A stretch of DNA of 64,000 nt. Source: Dehalobacter restrictus DSM 9455. Its GTDB lineage: Bacteria; Bacillota; Desulfitobacteriia; Desulfitobacteriales; Syntrophobotulaceae. The stretch spans positions 1,909,001 through 1,973,000 of the forward strand of contig NZ_CP007033.1 of NCBI RefSeq assembly GCF_000512895.1, read 5' to 3'. Below are positions 45,085 to 54,458 of the stretch, in pieces (the stretch's first letter is position 1; each line of letters starts with the position of its first letter). The position numbers were made by a program, and so were the translations under genes. Below the pieces are notes generated by a model. It worked only from the letters and a program-made list of their open reading frames with translations, ran no database searches and was not told the DNA's origin.

Positions 45085-45113
45085 TAACTATCATATCTTC
45101 ATTATTTAGTCAA
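45085..45113 (-). promoter_or_regulatory. possible promoter of the tandem-riboswitch transcript
   Basis: TTGACT at 45108-45113 and TAGTTA at 45085-45090 are separated by 17 bases on the minus strand, about 25 bases before the distal aptamer. The -10 is poor, but position and the -35 fit. Confidence 0.4.
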
Positions 45114-45122
45114 TAGTGTTTT

Positions 45123-46211
45123 TTATATTTTTTCTTTTGTCCTAATATATCTAAAAATAAGTAAAGCAATGATTCCAACAATTAAAACGTATAAACCCAC
45201 GAATAAATATACGCTAAACGAAGTAACTGTCACTTTACAAGTATCTGATATACTCTTATCTTCTGTACTAACCCTTATGAAAACTGTTCCTGGAGATAAG
45301 CCTTTGACCACTCCATCATTAACTGAGGCTATTTGCGGGTTATCTGACGTCCAATTTATTGTTTTATTAGAAGCGTTTGTAGGTATAATTAACGCTTCTA
45401 ACTTCCGGGTCTGACCGACCTTGATAAATAACTCCTCGGGACTTATTTTAATATTTGTCACCTTTATGTCGTCCAAACTTGTATTTGGATTCTCATCAGC
45501 GACAGTTTTTGTAATATTCACCTTAACATTATCAAATTGCGCTTCAAAGGCAGCTGTCGTTAGCGAGGGGATACCTGTTTTAACACAATTATCAGGTTTA
45601 AATAGATATTTTGTTTTCCAAATCAAAGAGCCATCCAATTCATATACAGCACCCGTAATACTCAATTCATTTAGAGTTATTTTTAATCGATAAGGGTGAT
45701 TATAGTCCCAATGTAAGCCACCTGGCTGCAAAGTTCCTGTTTCTAATTTTGTATCTCCCCTTGACTCGGCACACCATTTGCCATTAATCATTTCCTCAAG
45801 TTCTACATAGTGAGTATTCTTGTCCGGTGCCTCAACTAAGGCTAAATGCCAGTAATTCTCATGATCTGTATAGACAGCTATTCCTGCAATTTTATACTTA
45901 TCACCATTAGAAGATTTGATCATCACTTCCGATTCGAAGGATACTTCAGCGCCAGTTGGCGAGTTGAGCAATGCAAAGCTTTTCTTCACCAAGTCATTCT
46001 TAAAATAACCGTCATTAATTACCCATGAAAACCCATTGGTCACCCAATTAGGCATTCCATCACTTCCAGTTGCATATCCAGAAAAATCGTCGTCATATAC
46101 AAATACCGTATTATTTGACGCATCATCCAGTCCGGCCAAGGAGGCCGAACTGAAGGTTAACAGTATCTGAGATACCGTCAATAATACTGCCAGTGCCTTT
46201 TTCAGAATCAC
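45123..46211 (-). CDS. surface protein: concanavalin-like domain, Ig-like domain, C-terminal membrane anchor
   Basis: 362 residues. Signal peptide 1-27; concanavalin/LamG-like domain about 37-240 (YDDDFSGYATGSDGMPNWVT, WHLALVEAPDKNTHYVELEE) homologous to the N-terminus of the hydrolase at 42744; BIG_2 Ig-like domain about 250-330 (NIKISPEELFIKVGQTRKLE, ASVNDGVVKGLSPGTVFIRV); TM helix about 335-357 (VYLFVGLYVLIVGIIALLIF) and a basic tail RYIRTKEKI. GTG start. Probably a wall-proximal carbohydrate-binding protein. It lies between the two hydrolase copies. Confidence 0.82.
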   Translation of the reverse strand: MILKKALAVLLTVSQILLTFSSASLAGLDDASNNTVFVYDDDFSGYATGSDGMPNWVTNGFSWVINDGYFKNDLVKKSFALLNSPTGAEVSFESEVMIKSSNGDKYKIAGIAVYTDHENYWHLALVEAPDKNTHYVELEEMINGKWCAESRGDTKLETGTLQPGGLHWDYNHPYRLKITLNELSITGAVYELDGSLIWKTKYLFKPDNCVKTGIPSLTTAAFEAQFDNVKVNITKTVADENPNTSLDDIKVTNIKISPEELFIKVGQTRKLEALIIPTNASNKTINWTSDNPQIASVNDGVVKGLSPGTVFIRVSTEDKSISDTCKVTVTSFSVYLFVGLYVLIVGIIALLIFRYIRTKEKI

Positions 46212-46272
46212 AATCCTATCGCTTTCCTTTCTAAATATACGATTGGTTTACGAAGACCATCATAATTATGAT

Positions 46273-47639
46273 TTATCTTTAATTTCTAAGAGAATACACA
46301 TTACCATTTGTTGCTTTCGCTACACTGGTAACCAAAGCATAAGGTTCATCCTTTTCATTCACTAGTCCGTAATTTGTATCTAGCTTATAAGATTTTGTTA
46401 ATCCTTCAGCCGGAGGATCAACCCACATGAAAAATTCAGAACCGACAAGAAATGGCATATTGAATAATGCTTTTTGATATATTTCATAAGCTTTTGCTCT
46501 CTCCGTCTGCGTATCTACTCGCATCCCAGCCCCTACGGTACACGGGAGTCCGCTATCATACGCCGGAAAAGACCATTCGCTTATCATTATTGGCTGCTTT
46601 GCTTTATTGTAAATCTGTGCAAATATCTCACTGAGCTCAACGTTCTGATAAACACCATTCACTTTTATTTGGTCATAAGCTGTTTCCGCTTGCAGGTCAA
46701 CTTTTCCATAGTAATTAAACGTACTTATATCCGTATAATTTCTGCCGATACCCCATACCAAATCATAACATTTCTCAGTTCCGCATGCATTTCTGCTGCC
46801 TAATATCATATGGTTTTTATCGTATTTCTTTATTGCCCCTGTTGTTATCGTATAATATTTTTCTATAATCGCTTTTTCAAAGTCTGTTTTATCCGTATTG
46901 ATGGCCAACTGGTTCTTTCCGGTAAATAAGGTCATTTTTCCAAGTGTCTCGAATGAAGGATAATCTGTCCCCCAAGCCTTGTTCAAACTACTAATATTTC
47001 CATATCTATTTTGCAGCCAGTTGATCAAGGCAATCTTTGCCGTATGGGTTTTATCTTTTTTTATGACCAAGTCCGTAAGTCCGTATGTCGTATCAAAACT
47101 TTGGCCCCACCAGGAAAGTTCGTTATCCAGATAATAGCCGAAAAGCCATGGGTCATTCTGATCTTCTTGGATCACCTTTCTAGCTAAGTCATCACAATAG
47201 TACTCAAATTTTGGACTGAAAACATTCGGAAAACAATGATTGCTTGCGTCCAATCCGTATATTACATAATCTTCTCCGTATTTAGAAAAACTGCTCCCGA
47301 ATCCAAATGATACCGTATGCGCTAGTCCACGATACCTCAAAGACGGTGCTGAATCTATTCCCAGAAGATTAAATCCCCAACTGTTTAACCGCTCCGCAGT
47401 ATTTTCTGCCCATTCTTCCTCAGAACCATAGATGCTTTTTACATTCTGTTCATAAGGGGAATAACCCAATGCCTCTGAGTAAATTCCTTTATATGTCATT
47501 CTCTGTGTTCCGACGGCAATAAATCCATTCCCATTAGGCGCAATCACCCACCATTTATCCCCTATTTTTTGGGTATGAAAAAATCCCGTTTTTTTACCGC
47601 TTATCGTCGTATCTGTTTCGATTTTAAGCTCAGGATATG
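46273..47639. repeat. 1.37-kb duplicated segment, copy B
   Basis: Partner of 42738-44104 (offset 3535). Same orientation; sequence identical wherever compared. The intervening 2.2 kb holds the tandem riboswitches and the anchored surface protein. Confidence 0.95.
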
Positions 47640-47883
47640 CACGTATTAAAATGGGTTCTTCGTCTCTGTATGCCAAAGCAACTATATCAATCTCTATAGT
47701 TATTTCAGATTTAACCGAAACATCAGGCTCTGATTTTAATACAGAAGAGCAAAGAAGATCGTTTTGCGAATCGTATATTATTTTTGCTGAATTTTGTTCA
47801 CTAAATCCAAAGGCAGGAAAACCTGTGGAAAAAATAAGAAAGAACAACAATAAATAAAATATTTTTTTTGTTAAAATCTTCAA
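46279..47883 (-). CDS. secreted glycoside hydrolase, single-domain version
   Basis: 534 residues. Signal peptide 1-27 (MKILTKKIFYLLLFFLIFST ...), a short unique linker (about 30-82), then the clan-A-type hydrolase domain 83-534 with LDNELSWW (Glu255) and ISEWSFPA (Glu436). Identical from residue 83 to the catalytic part of the protein at 42744 but without its concanavalin-like domain and without a riboswitch in front. Start TTG 47883 with AAGGGGA. Probably the parent copy, since its N-terminus is simple and continuous. Confidence 0.84.
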   Translation of the reverse strand: MKILTKKIFYLLLFFLIFSTGFPAFGFSEQNSAKIIYDSQNDLLCSSVLKSEPDVSVKSEITIEIDIVALAYRDEEPILIRAYPELKIETDTTISGKKTGFFHTQKIGDKWWVIAPNGNGFIAVGTQRMTYKGIYSEALGYSPYEQNVKSIYGSEEEWAENTAERLNSWGFNLLGIDSAPSLRYRGLAHTVSFGFGSSFSKYGEDYVIYGLDASNHCFPNVFSPKFEYYCDDLARKVIQEDQNDPWLFGYYLDNELSWWGQSFDTTYGLTDLVIKKDKTHTAKIALINWLQNRYGNISSLNKAWGTDYPSFETLGKMTLFTGKNQLAINTDKTDFEKAIIEKYYTITTGAIKKYDKNHMILGSRNACGTEKCYDLVWGIGRNYTDISTFNYYGKVDLQAETAYDQIKVNGVYQNVELSEIFAQIYNKAKQPIMISEWSFPAYDSGLPCTVGAGMRVDTQTERAKAYEIYQKALFNMPFLVGSEFFMWVDPPAEGLTKSYKLDTNYGLVNEKDEPYALVTSVAKATNGNVYSLRN

Positions 47884-47971
47884 AATATAATCCCCTTACT
47901 TTATAAAAAAATCTCAAATATAAGAAATATGATATAATATAAAAGAGATATTTTGTCATCGGAGGAAAATA

Positions 47972-49075
47972 ATGAAAAGTGTGTATAATCTGCTTCTTCA
48001 TCTGCTAAGAGTATTTATTAACGGTGAAATACCAGATAAGGAATTACTTGCCTCCGTTGATGGCGTTGAACTTTATAATCAAGCCAGACTACAAGGTGTT
48101 TCTTCATTTCTGTTTGAGACTGTTTATCAACATAATGATTTGTTAAAAATCGATCACAATGTATTGACTCATTGGAAAGAGAAAACGGTTGTGACTGCCG
48201 CACGTCAGTTGATGATGCTTCCAACGATAGAAACAATCTTTAATCTTTTTGAGACCAATGGCATAACAGCTATATCACTTAAAGGACTTGTCTTTAAGGA
48301 ACAATATGCTCGGCCTGAACTACGTTCGATGAATGATCTAGATGTATTAATCAACGAAAAACAGATGAATCAATGCATAGAAGCGATGACTTCTCTAGGT
48401 TATAAGCCGAATGAACTAAATTACAATGATCCTGATCATATGCATATCGATATGATAAAAGCGGGTACATTCGCCGTTGAGCTTCACCGAACCCTTTGGC
48501 ATCCCAAATATATGCAAAAAATCGACAACAGCGACTGGGTAGATCATATCTGGAAAGACAAGCGTCTTCAAACGGTAGCCGGATTCCAATTTTATTGCTT
48601 ATCTCCGGAGGATGAATTGATCAATGCTGTTATTCACACAGCAAGGCATTTAAAACACTCTAATGCAAATCTTCGTCTTCTATCAGATTTCGTTCTATTT
48701 TTTAATTCTTACCGCAATCAAATTGATATAAACTACATTGAACAAACCTTAAAGTCAATGGCAATCTTGGATTTCTACTATTATTTAATGGATACATGCC
48801 GATTATACTTAGGATTACATCTTCCTGATAACTATCAATTAAATTCGACCAAGAATTCAGTGATAATCATTCAGAATATCATGAACAAAGAGGAAATGAT
48901 TATAAGCAGCGATAGAGATCAAGAAAAAAAAATTAATGGTTATCAGTATTTGCTCCAAAAGATAAAACTTGTTATCTCCAACAGCTCCATATACAATAAG
49001 CTCTTAAAAATCGTTCATCCTTTACGATCAAAAGCACGTTTTCTACGGAAAATCGGACTACATTTTCGGTATTAA
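47972..49075 (+). CDS. nucleotidyltransferase-fold protein of PqqD/RiPP-type loci
   Basis: 367 residues of the Nucleotidyltransf_5 type: GITAISLKGLVFKEQYA, then RSMNDLDVLINEKQM, whose Asp pair is the metal-binding site, and FAVELHRTLWHPKY. Family members are frequent next to PqqD, HprK-like kinase and lasso-peptide genes, where some modify the peptide. ATG 47972 follows GGAGGAAAATA. It stands alone on the plus strand and overlaps the 3' end of the tyrosine kinase gene by 4 bases. Its link to the peptide locus is by family association. Confidence 0.8.
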   Translation: MKSVYNLLLHLLRVFINGEIPDKELLASVDGVELYNQARLQGVSSFLFETVYQHNDLLKIDHNVLTHWKEKTVVTAARQLMMLPTIETIFNLFETNGITAISLKGLVFKEQYARPELRSMNDLDVLINEKQMNQCIEAMTSLGYKPNELNYNDPDHMHIDMIKAGTFAVELHRTLWHPKYMQKIDNSDWVDHIWKDKRLQTVAGFQFYCLSPEDELINAVIHTARHLKHSNANLRLLSDFVLFFNSYRNQIDINYIEQTLKSMAILDFYYYLMDTCRLYLGLHLPDNYQLNSTKNSVIIIQNIMNKEEMIISSDRDQEKKINGYQYLLQKIKLVISNSSIYNKLLKIVHPLRSKARFLRKIGLHFRY

Positions 49076-49824
49076 ACCTTTGCTGTATCCTTAGATATTC
49101 CCTTATTTAATGACCTAAATTGCTTTTTTGCCTTTTTCAAAAATCGATTGGAATTAAAGAAATAATTATAAGAGCTGTAGTATCTTTTATAATCACGCTT
49201 CTTGACTTTATTCAGAACAATCCCGATCAACTTGGCATTAATGCCATGCAATTGTTCTTTGGCCCGTTGCAGACTTTTTTTCGAAGTGAATCCCGCTTTT
49301 ACAATCAGCATAGTTGCATCTGCTTTTGACGCGACTATTGCTCCGTCAAAAACGCTTTCTAGCGCCGGCGTATCGAAAATTATATAGTCATACTCAATTT
49401 TTACTTGCTCGAATAACTTCTGAAAGCGTACTGCACACAACTTTTCGATCGGATTCGAACAGTCTGTTCCACAGGATAAATAGGTTAGGTTTGGAATATT
49501 CGTGTTGCTGATTACCTCCTCTAGTCGACCTCTCCCCTCAAGATAATCTGACAAGCCTAACTGCGCTTCAGCATTCAACCTCTTTGCAGCCGTCGGTTTA
49601 CGCATGTCTGCATCAACGAAAAGCACCCTCCACCCAGAGCGTGCAATGGATATCGAAAGACTAATCGCAAGCGAAGTTTTTCCTTCTTCTGGCTTGCAAC
49701 TCAATAAAGCAAACGTTTTACTTCTTCCATTATTGTTAATGAGAAGACCGGCTGTAAGCATTTCATAAGCGTCCCTGACCGCATTATTATCATTATCATA
49801 CACATTAAAAGTCTTTATCTGCAT
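49072..49824 (-). CDS. CpsD/YwqD-type tyrosine kinase
   Basis: 250 residues. Walker A SCKPEEGKTSLA (Lys-Thr-Ser where most have Lys-Ser), Walker A' VLFVDADMRKP and Walker B YIIFDTPAL. A C-terminal tyrosine cluster, RDYKRYYSSYNYFF, is the expected autophosphorylation site. BY-kinases of Firmicutes work with a separate Wzz-type activator, here the next gene upstream. It ends the polysaccharide operon and controls polymer length and export. Confidence 0.93.
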   Translation of the reverse strand: MQIKTFNVYDNDNNAVRDAYEMLTAGLLINNNGRSKTFALLSCKPEEGKTSLAISLSISIARSGWRVLFVDADMRKPTAAKRLNAEAQLGLSDYLEGRGRLEEVISNTNIPNLTYLSCGTDCSNPIEKLCAVRFQKLFEQVKIEYDYIIFDTPALESVFDGAIVASKADATMLIVKAGFTSKKSLQRAKEQLHGINAKLIGIVLNKVKKRDYKRYYSSYNYFFNSNRFLKKAKKQFRSLNKGISKDTAKV

Positions 49825-49841
49825 AATATTACTTCTCCTCT

Positions 49842-50513
49842 TTATTGAAGATCATGCTCGGGTATAATCCCAATGACACGAACCCCGATATTATTTTCAA
49901 TATCTTCAACTGAACGGATGGTTGTATCAAAATATTCCAACAAATAAATAATTCCCAAGGAAAAAACTTCTCCTGCAACGATCCATAGAATCATTTTTAT
50001 AATGCCGTTATCCGGGATTGGCGTATTAGAAACCTGAGCTTTATCCAATATCCCGATAAAATCACTATTTGTGATTTCTTTAACTTTTGACGAAAATACT
50101 TCTCCCATTACATTCGCGATTGATGCAGCCATTATCGCATCATATGCAGTCACTCTGATTTTTAATAAACCCGAGTCTTCGTTGATTGATAAATTCGCCA
50201 TTGAGGAAATTGTGCCCGCAGATAGACTATATTGATCCAGCTTCCTAGCGGCTTCAGCAGCTACAGAGCGGCTATAAAAAATCCCGGAATATTGTTTAAG
50301 AAATTCCTTCCCCATCGTGATGTCAGAATAACTCAAAGACTCACCTGCCGTCACTCTATCACGATTGAGAACATATAGCGTTGTATCTGCGTTATACGTT
50401 GGAGATGATAAGAAAATATGAAAAAACCATCCCATTCCTCCAAATAAAACCGCAGAAACAACGCATAACCACCACTTGCGACTGATTGAATCGATGATTC
50501 TTCTAATTTCCAC
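49842..50513 (-). CDS. Wzz/CpsC-type chain-length regulator
   Basis: 223 residues with TM1 (WWLCVVSAVLFGGMGWFFHIF) and TM2 (MILWIVAGEVFSLGIIYLL) flanking an extracytoplasmic coiled domain; YNADTTLYVLN and QVSNTPIPDN are family-like, the latter the Pro-rich motif before TM2. The short cytoplasmic tail would activate the kinase at 49072. ATG 50513 after AAGGAAG. Confidence 0.9.
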   Translation of the reverse strand: MEIRRIIDSISRKWWLCVVSAVLFGGMGWFFHIFLSSPTYNADTTLYVLNRDRVTAGESLSYSDITMGKEFLKQYSGIFYSRSVAAEAARKLDQYSLSAGTISSMANLSINEDSGLLKIRVTAYDAIMAASIANVMGEVFSSKVKEITNSDFIGILDKAQVSNTPIPDNGIIKMILWIVAGEVFSLGIIYLLEYFDTTIRSVEDIENNIGVRVIGIIPEHDLQ

Positions 50514-50537
50514 GTATATCTTCCTTTCAATAACGTA

Positions 50538-51856
50538 TTATTTTCCGACTCCGTCATATATAAAACCTATCGTTTCAAGCTCATTCCTGTCATAAATATT
50601 TCTGAAATCAAAGAAATAATTGCCGTTCATTTTACTTTTCATCTTAGCTAAGTCCATACTCCGAAACTGGTTCCATTCCGTAAGCAGGACAACAGCCTGA
50701 GCATCTGCTATAGCTGCATATTCATTCTCGGCATAATCAAGATCCAAATTCAGAAATGCAACTTTTTTGGCGTTCTCCATTGCAATCGGATCATAAACAG
50801 AAAGACGTGCCCCTCTTTTATGCAACTCATGAATTATCGTAATTGAAGGAGCCTCCCGCATATCATCGGTCCCTGGCTTAAAAGCAAGTCCTAAGACGGC
50901 AATCCGCTTGCCTTGAATATCCCCCATTTTTGTGATGATTTTATCAACCATGCGTAACTTTTGAGATTGGTTCGCAATAATTACAGCATCTACAATTGAA
51001 ATATCAACGCCAAACTCTCTTCCAATATGCACTAACGCCTTTGTATCTTTTGGAAAACAACTGCCCCCGTATCCCGGACCTGCATGCAAAAAAACTTTCC
51101 GATTCGCTTATCCAATCCCATCGCCCTTGAAACATGCTGCACATTTCCCCCTGCAGCCTCACATAGACGAGATATCTCATTAATAAAAGTGATCTTTGTG
51201 GCAAGGAAGGCATTTGAAGCGTATTTAATAATTTCTGCTGTTTCGATATTGGTGAGAACAAAAGGGTGATTATTGAGATAAAGGACTCTATAAACATCAC
51301 GCATGATCTCTTCAGCCTTTACATGATCTGATCCAATGACAATCCTTTCTGGATGCATGAAATCATTGACCGCTGCTCCCTCTCTAAGAAACTCAGGGTT
51401 AGAAACAACATCATAATCGATGTTGAGCTTACGTTTTTCTAAAACTTCTTTTATCGTCTGTTTTACTAATTTCCCAGTTCCTACTGGCACGGTGGACTTA
51501 TTCACAATAACCTTGTAGCAATTCATGTTTTCTGCAATTTTCCTTGCAGCTGCTAGAACATAATCTAAATCTGCGGATCCATCATCCTGAGGCGGTGTCC
51601 CGACTGCAATAAAAACAACATCCGACACATCCACAGCCATTGAATAATGGGTGGTAAAATCCAATCTGCCTGCATAATAATTCTTCGTCACAAGATCTTG
51701 AAGACCCGGTTCATAGATTGGAATGATCCCCTTCTTTAATGTCTCTATCTTATTTTCGTCAATATCCACACAGATCACACTATGTCCAAACTCAGATAAG
51801 CAGGCTCCTGTTACCAAGCCAACATACCCTGTGCCAATAACTGCTATTTTACTCAT
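50538..51856 (-). pseudogene. ugd: UDP-glucose 6-dehydrogenase, frameshifted
   Basis: Two overlapping frames make one enzyme of about 440 residues. The 5' part (51032-51856) has the NAD-binding start KIAVIGTGYVGLVTGACL and VNKSTVPVGTG; the 3' part (50538-51089) has AGPGYGGSCFPKD with the catalytic Cys, then RIAVLGLAFKPGTDDMREAP. The frame is lost in a run of seven A on the plus strand (51088-51094). One extra base would give RIGKFFLHAGPGYGG, matching the family. Either a true lesion, a phase-variable tract or a sequencing error. It makes UDP-glucuronate for the epimerase next door. Confidence 0.88.
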
Positions 51857-51994
51857 ATTATTTAATTCTCCTCACTGAAGCAACAGATATTGTGATTATA
51901 GCTCATTTTGAATCTTTTTTCTATCTGATTATTTTTTTCTAGATAAGTCAGATCAAACTAATGCCTATTAAAATTAATACTTGATCATTCTACA

Positions 51995-52978
51995 CTAATA
52001 ACGATAATACCAACTAACGAATTTCTTAATACCTTCTGAAAACATCGTAGTTGGTTGATAACCAAGCAGTTGTTTTGACTTCATAATATCGGCATATGTA
52101 TTTTTAACATCTCCCGGTTGATCCGGCAAGCTATCTAGCTGTGCTTTTTTTTGCAGATTTTTTTCTAATTCTTGAACCATTTCACTTAATGAAATGGTTT
52201 TTGATTCGCCTAAATTAAAAATTCCATACCGTGTTTCTTTGTGATTAACCCAATCTAATGCCTTAAGAATGCCATCGACAATATCATCTATATAGGTATA
52301 ATCTCGCTGTGTTGTCCCATCTCCATAAAACGGAACTGGTTTACCTGATGTGATTAGATTTGTAAACTTATGAATTGCTAAATCAGGTCGCTGACGCGGG
52401 CCGTATACCGTAAAGAATCTCAAACAAGCAACACTCAGATTATACAGATGGTGATAAGTATAACACAATAGTTCACCGGCTTTTTTGGTGGCAGCATACG
52501 GTGATATCGGCTGGTCAACTGAGTCATCCTCTGAAAAGGGTACTTTCTCATTATTGCCGTAAACAGATGACGAAGAAGCAAAAATAAAGCGTTTAATCCG
52601 ATACTCTCTGAGGCACTCCAGAATATTCATTGTCCCATTGATATTAACATTCACATAAAGCTCAGGATTTTGTATTGAAGGCCGTACCCCGGCATAAGCC
52701 GCTAAATGTATCACAGATTGAAACTGGTAATTCTGAAATACCTTCATAAGAAAAGACTGATCTCGAATATCCCCCTTTTCAACGATAAATCTTTCTTTAG
52801 GGATTAATTTCTCATTACAACTTTTTCTTATTTCATAAATATTTCGCTCTTTAATTGTAGGATCATAAAAGTCATTAAAACTATCAATGGCAACAACTGT
52901 TTTCCCTTCTTCTAGCAACCTTTCACATAGATGTGATCCAATAAAACCGGCCCCCCCGGTTACAAGTATTATTTCCAT
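51995..52978 (-). CDS. UDP-glucuronate 4-epimerase-like NAD-dependent epimerase
   Basis: 327 residues, extended SDR fold: ILVTGGAGFIGSHLCERLL (NAD-binding), FASSSSVYGNNEKVPFSE, SPYAATKKAGELLCYTY (YxxxK catalytic pair), RFFTVYGPRQRPDLA. SFNDFYDPTIKERN near the N-terminus is typical of UDP-glucuronate epimerases. It follows ugd, so UDP-GalA is the probable product. ATG 52978 follows GGAGATAGG. Confidence 0.88.
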   Translation of the reverse strand: MEIILVTGGAGFIGSHLCERLLEEGKTVVAIDSFNDFYDPTIKERNIYEIRKSCNEKLIPKERFIVEKGDIRDQSFLMKVFQNYQFQSVIHLAAYAGVRPSIQNPELYVNVNINGTMNILECLREYRIKRFIFASSSSVYGNNEKVPFSEDDSVDQPISPYAATKKAGELLCYTYHHLYNLSVACLRFFTVYGPRQRPDLAIHKFTNLITSGKPVPFYGDGTTQRDYTYIDDIVDGILKALDWVNHKETRYGIFNLGESKTISLSEMVQELEKNLQKKAQLDSLPDQPGDVKNTYADIMKSKQLLGYQPTTMFSEGIKKFVSWYYRY

Positions 52979-53000
52979 AGCCTATCTCCTTCAGATTAAT

Positions 53001-54458
53001 TCATGATTCCGCTGATTGATTACGTCCCAAAAATAGGTTTATTGTTTTCCTTATGAATGTTCTTTCGGGGATTAATCCAATGAAGTAAAAAACACAGCAA
53101 AATAAAGCCCCAACGATCTGTGCCATCATTGTATCATATGGAATCAGCCAAACATACACAACATAACCCGCTGCCATTAAGCCGCTGGCAGCAAATATCC
53201 ACCTCAAATTCTGAATAGTCTGAACAAATGAGATTGCAAGATATTTTTTCCCATAATAAAAATGCGCCGGGGCTTGAAGGAGCTTCACTATCGAACGAAC
53301 AGCAACAAATGTCAGTAATCCATAAGGTGCCGAGATAATTATCGCTGGAAGCAAAATACACATATTTGTGCATATCACAATTACATTGAGCTGAGGTTTG
53401 CCCTTCGCTCTGTAACCTATCCCGTTAACGCCATAAACCAGCGAGATCGCACTGACAAACCCCCATATACGAATGATATCTCCTGCTCCATTCCACTTGC
53501 TGCCAAATACAATGGCTGCTACCGTTTCGCCAAAAAATAAAAAACCTATCCCCAACGGAAAAGCAATCATACAAATAATCTTATTGGCATTTTGAAAAAA
53601 ACTGCGAAAAGCCGCCTCATCGCTTTGCAATCTTGAGAGTGTACTGAACAGAACTGGCAATATTGCACTTAGCAGCAGGTTTACCAATACATTAACTAAG
53701 TTTGTTGATGTCCGGTATAGTCCAAGCGCGGACGCAGTCATCACCGCGCCGACAACAATTTGATCCGCCCAAGCAGCGAGCCACAAAGCAAACGTCTCAG
53801 CCATATTGAACAGACTGAAACCTATCATTTCTTTAAATAGCTTAAGTTCCCAGAACAATCGCGGTTTCCAGGGTGATCTTATCCATACTACAACCGTATT
53901 GGCTAAGGAACCAAATAACGCTCCCGCAACCAACGCCCAGTAGCTTATCCCTGTATACGCCAACGGAATTGAAACCAGCGCCGGGATTAGCGTCGTTGTC
54001 AGCCGAATATAAAAAAGGATTTTAAAGTTTAATGCTCTCTGAATCAATCCAGTCTGTATTGAGTTCAAACTATTGAGAATAATTTGTATCGCCATTATCC
54101 GTATGACCATGACGGACTCCGGAATTCCGAATAACAGGGATAACGGTCCTGCCAGCACAAAAATAAGCACATATAGTATTATTGCGACAAACATATTTGC
54201 TAGAAAACCTACCGAAGCTGCTTTGGATAGTTTTTTTTCATCATAATCTTTCTGAATCAATGCATTTTGAAATCCTAAATCACTAATCATCTGCGTAAAA
54301 CTGACAACAATCGTCGCTACAGAAACCACACCATAATCTTCAGGGGTCAATACTCTGGCAAGCAAGATTAATGAAACAGGGGTTATCGCCCTTGAAGATA
54401 TTTCTGCTATGGTAGACCATTTCGATGCGGATGCGACCTGTTTATATAGATTTGCCAT
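53001..54458 (-). CDS. Wzx-type polysaccharide flippase
   Basis: 485 residues with about 14 predicted TM helices; N-terminal ASKWSTIAEISSRAITPVSL and LARVLTPEDYGVVSVATIVV are characteristic of PST-family repeat-unit flippases (TuaB/WzxC-like). It starts 1 base before the wzy stop. Carries lipid-linked repeat units across the membrane. Confidence 0.9.
   Translation of the reverse strand: MANLYKQVASASKWSTIAEISSRAITPVSLILLARVLTPEDYGVVSVATIVVSFTQMISDLGFQNALIQKDYDEKKLSKAASVGFLANMFVAIILYVLIFVLAGPLSLLFGIPESVMVIRIMAIQIILNSLNSIQTGLIQRALNFKILFYIRLTTTLIPALVSIPLAYTGISYWALVAGALFGSLANTVVVWIRSPWKPRLFWELKLFKEMIGFSLFNMAETFALWLAAWADQIVVGAVMTASALGLYRTSTNLVNVLVNLLLSAILPVLFSTLSRLQSDEAAFRSFFQNANKIICMIAFPLGIGFLFFGETVAAIVFGSKWNGAGDIIRIWGFVSAISLVYGVNGIGYRAKGKPQLNVIVICTNMCILLPAIIISAPYGLLTFVAVRSIVKLLQAPAHFYYGKKYLAISFVQTIQNLRWIFAASGLMAAGYVVYVWLIPYDTMMAQIVGALFCCVFYFIGLIPERTFIRKTINLFLGRNQSAES

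Noticed and set aside
42939-46803. Two identical 109-codon plus-strand frames inside the hydrolase genes
   Set aside because: Antisense shadows; they are identical only because the underlying DNA is duplicated.
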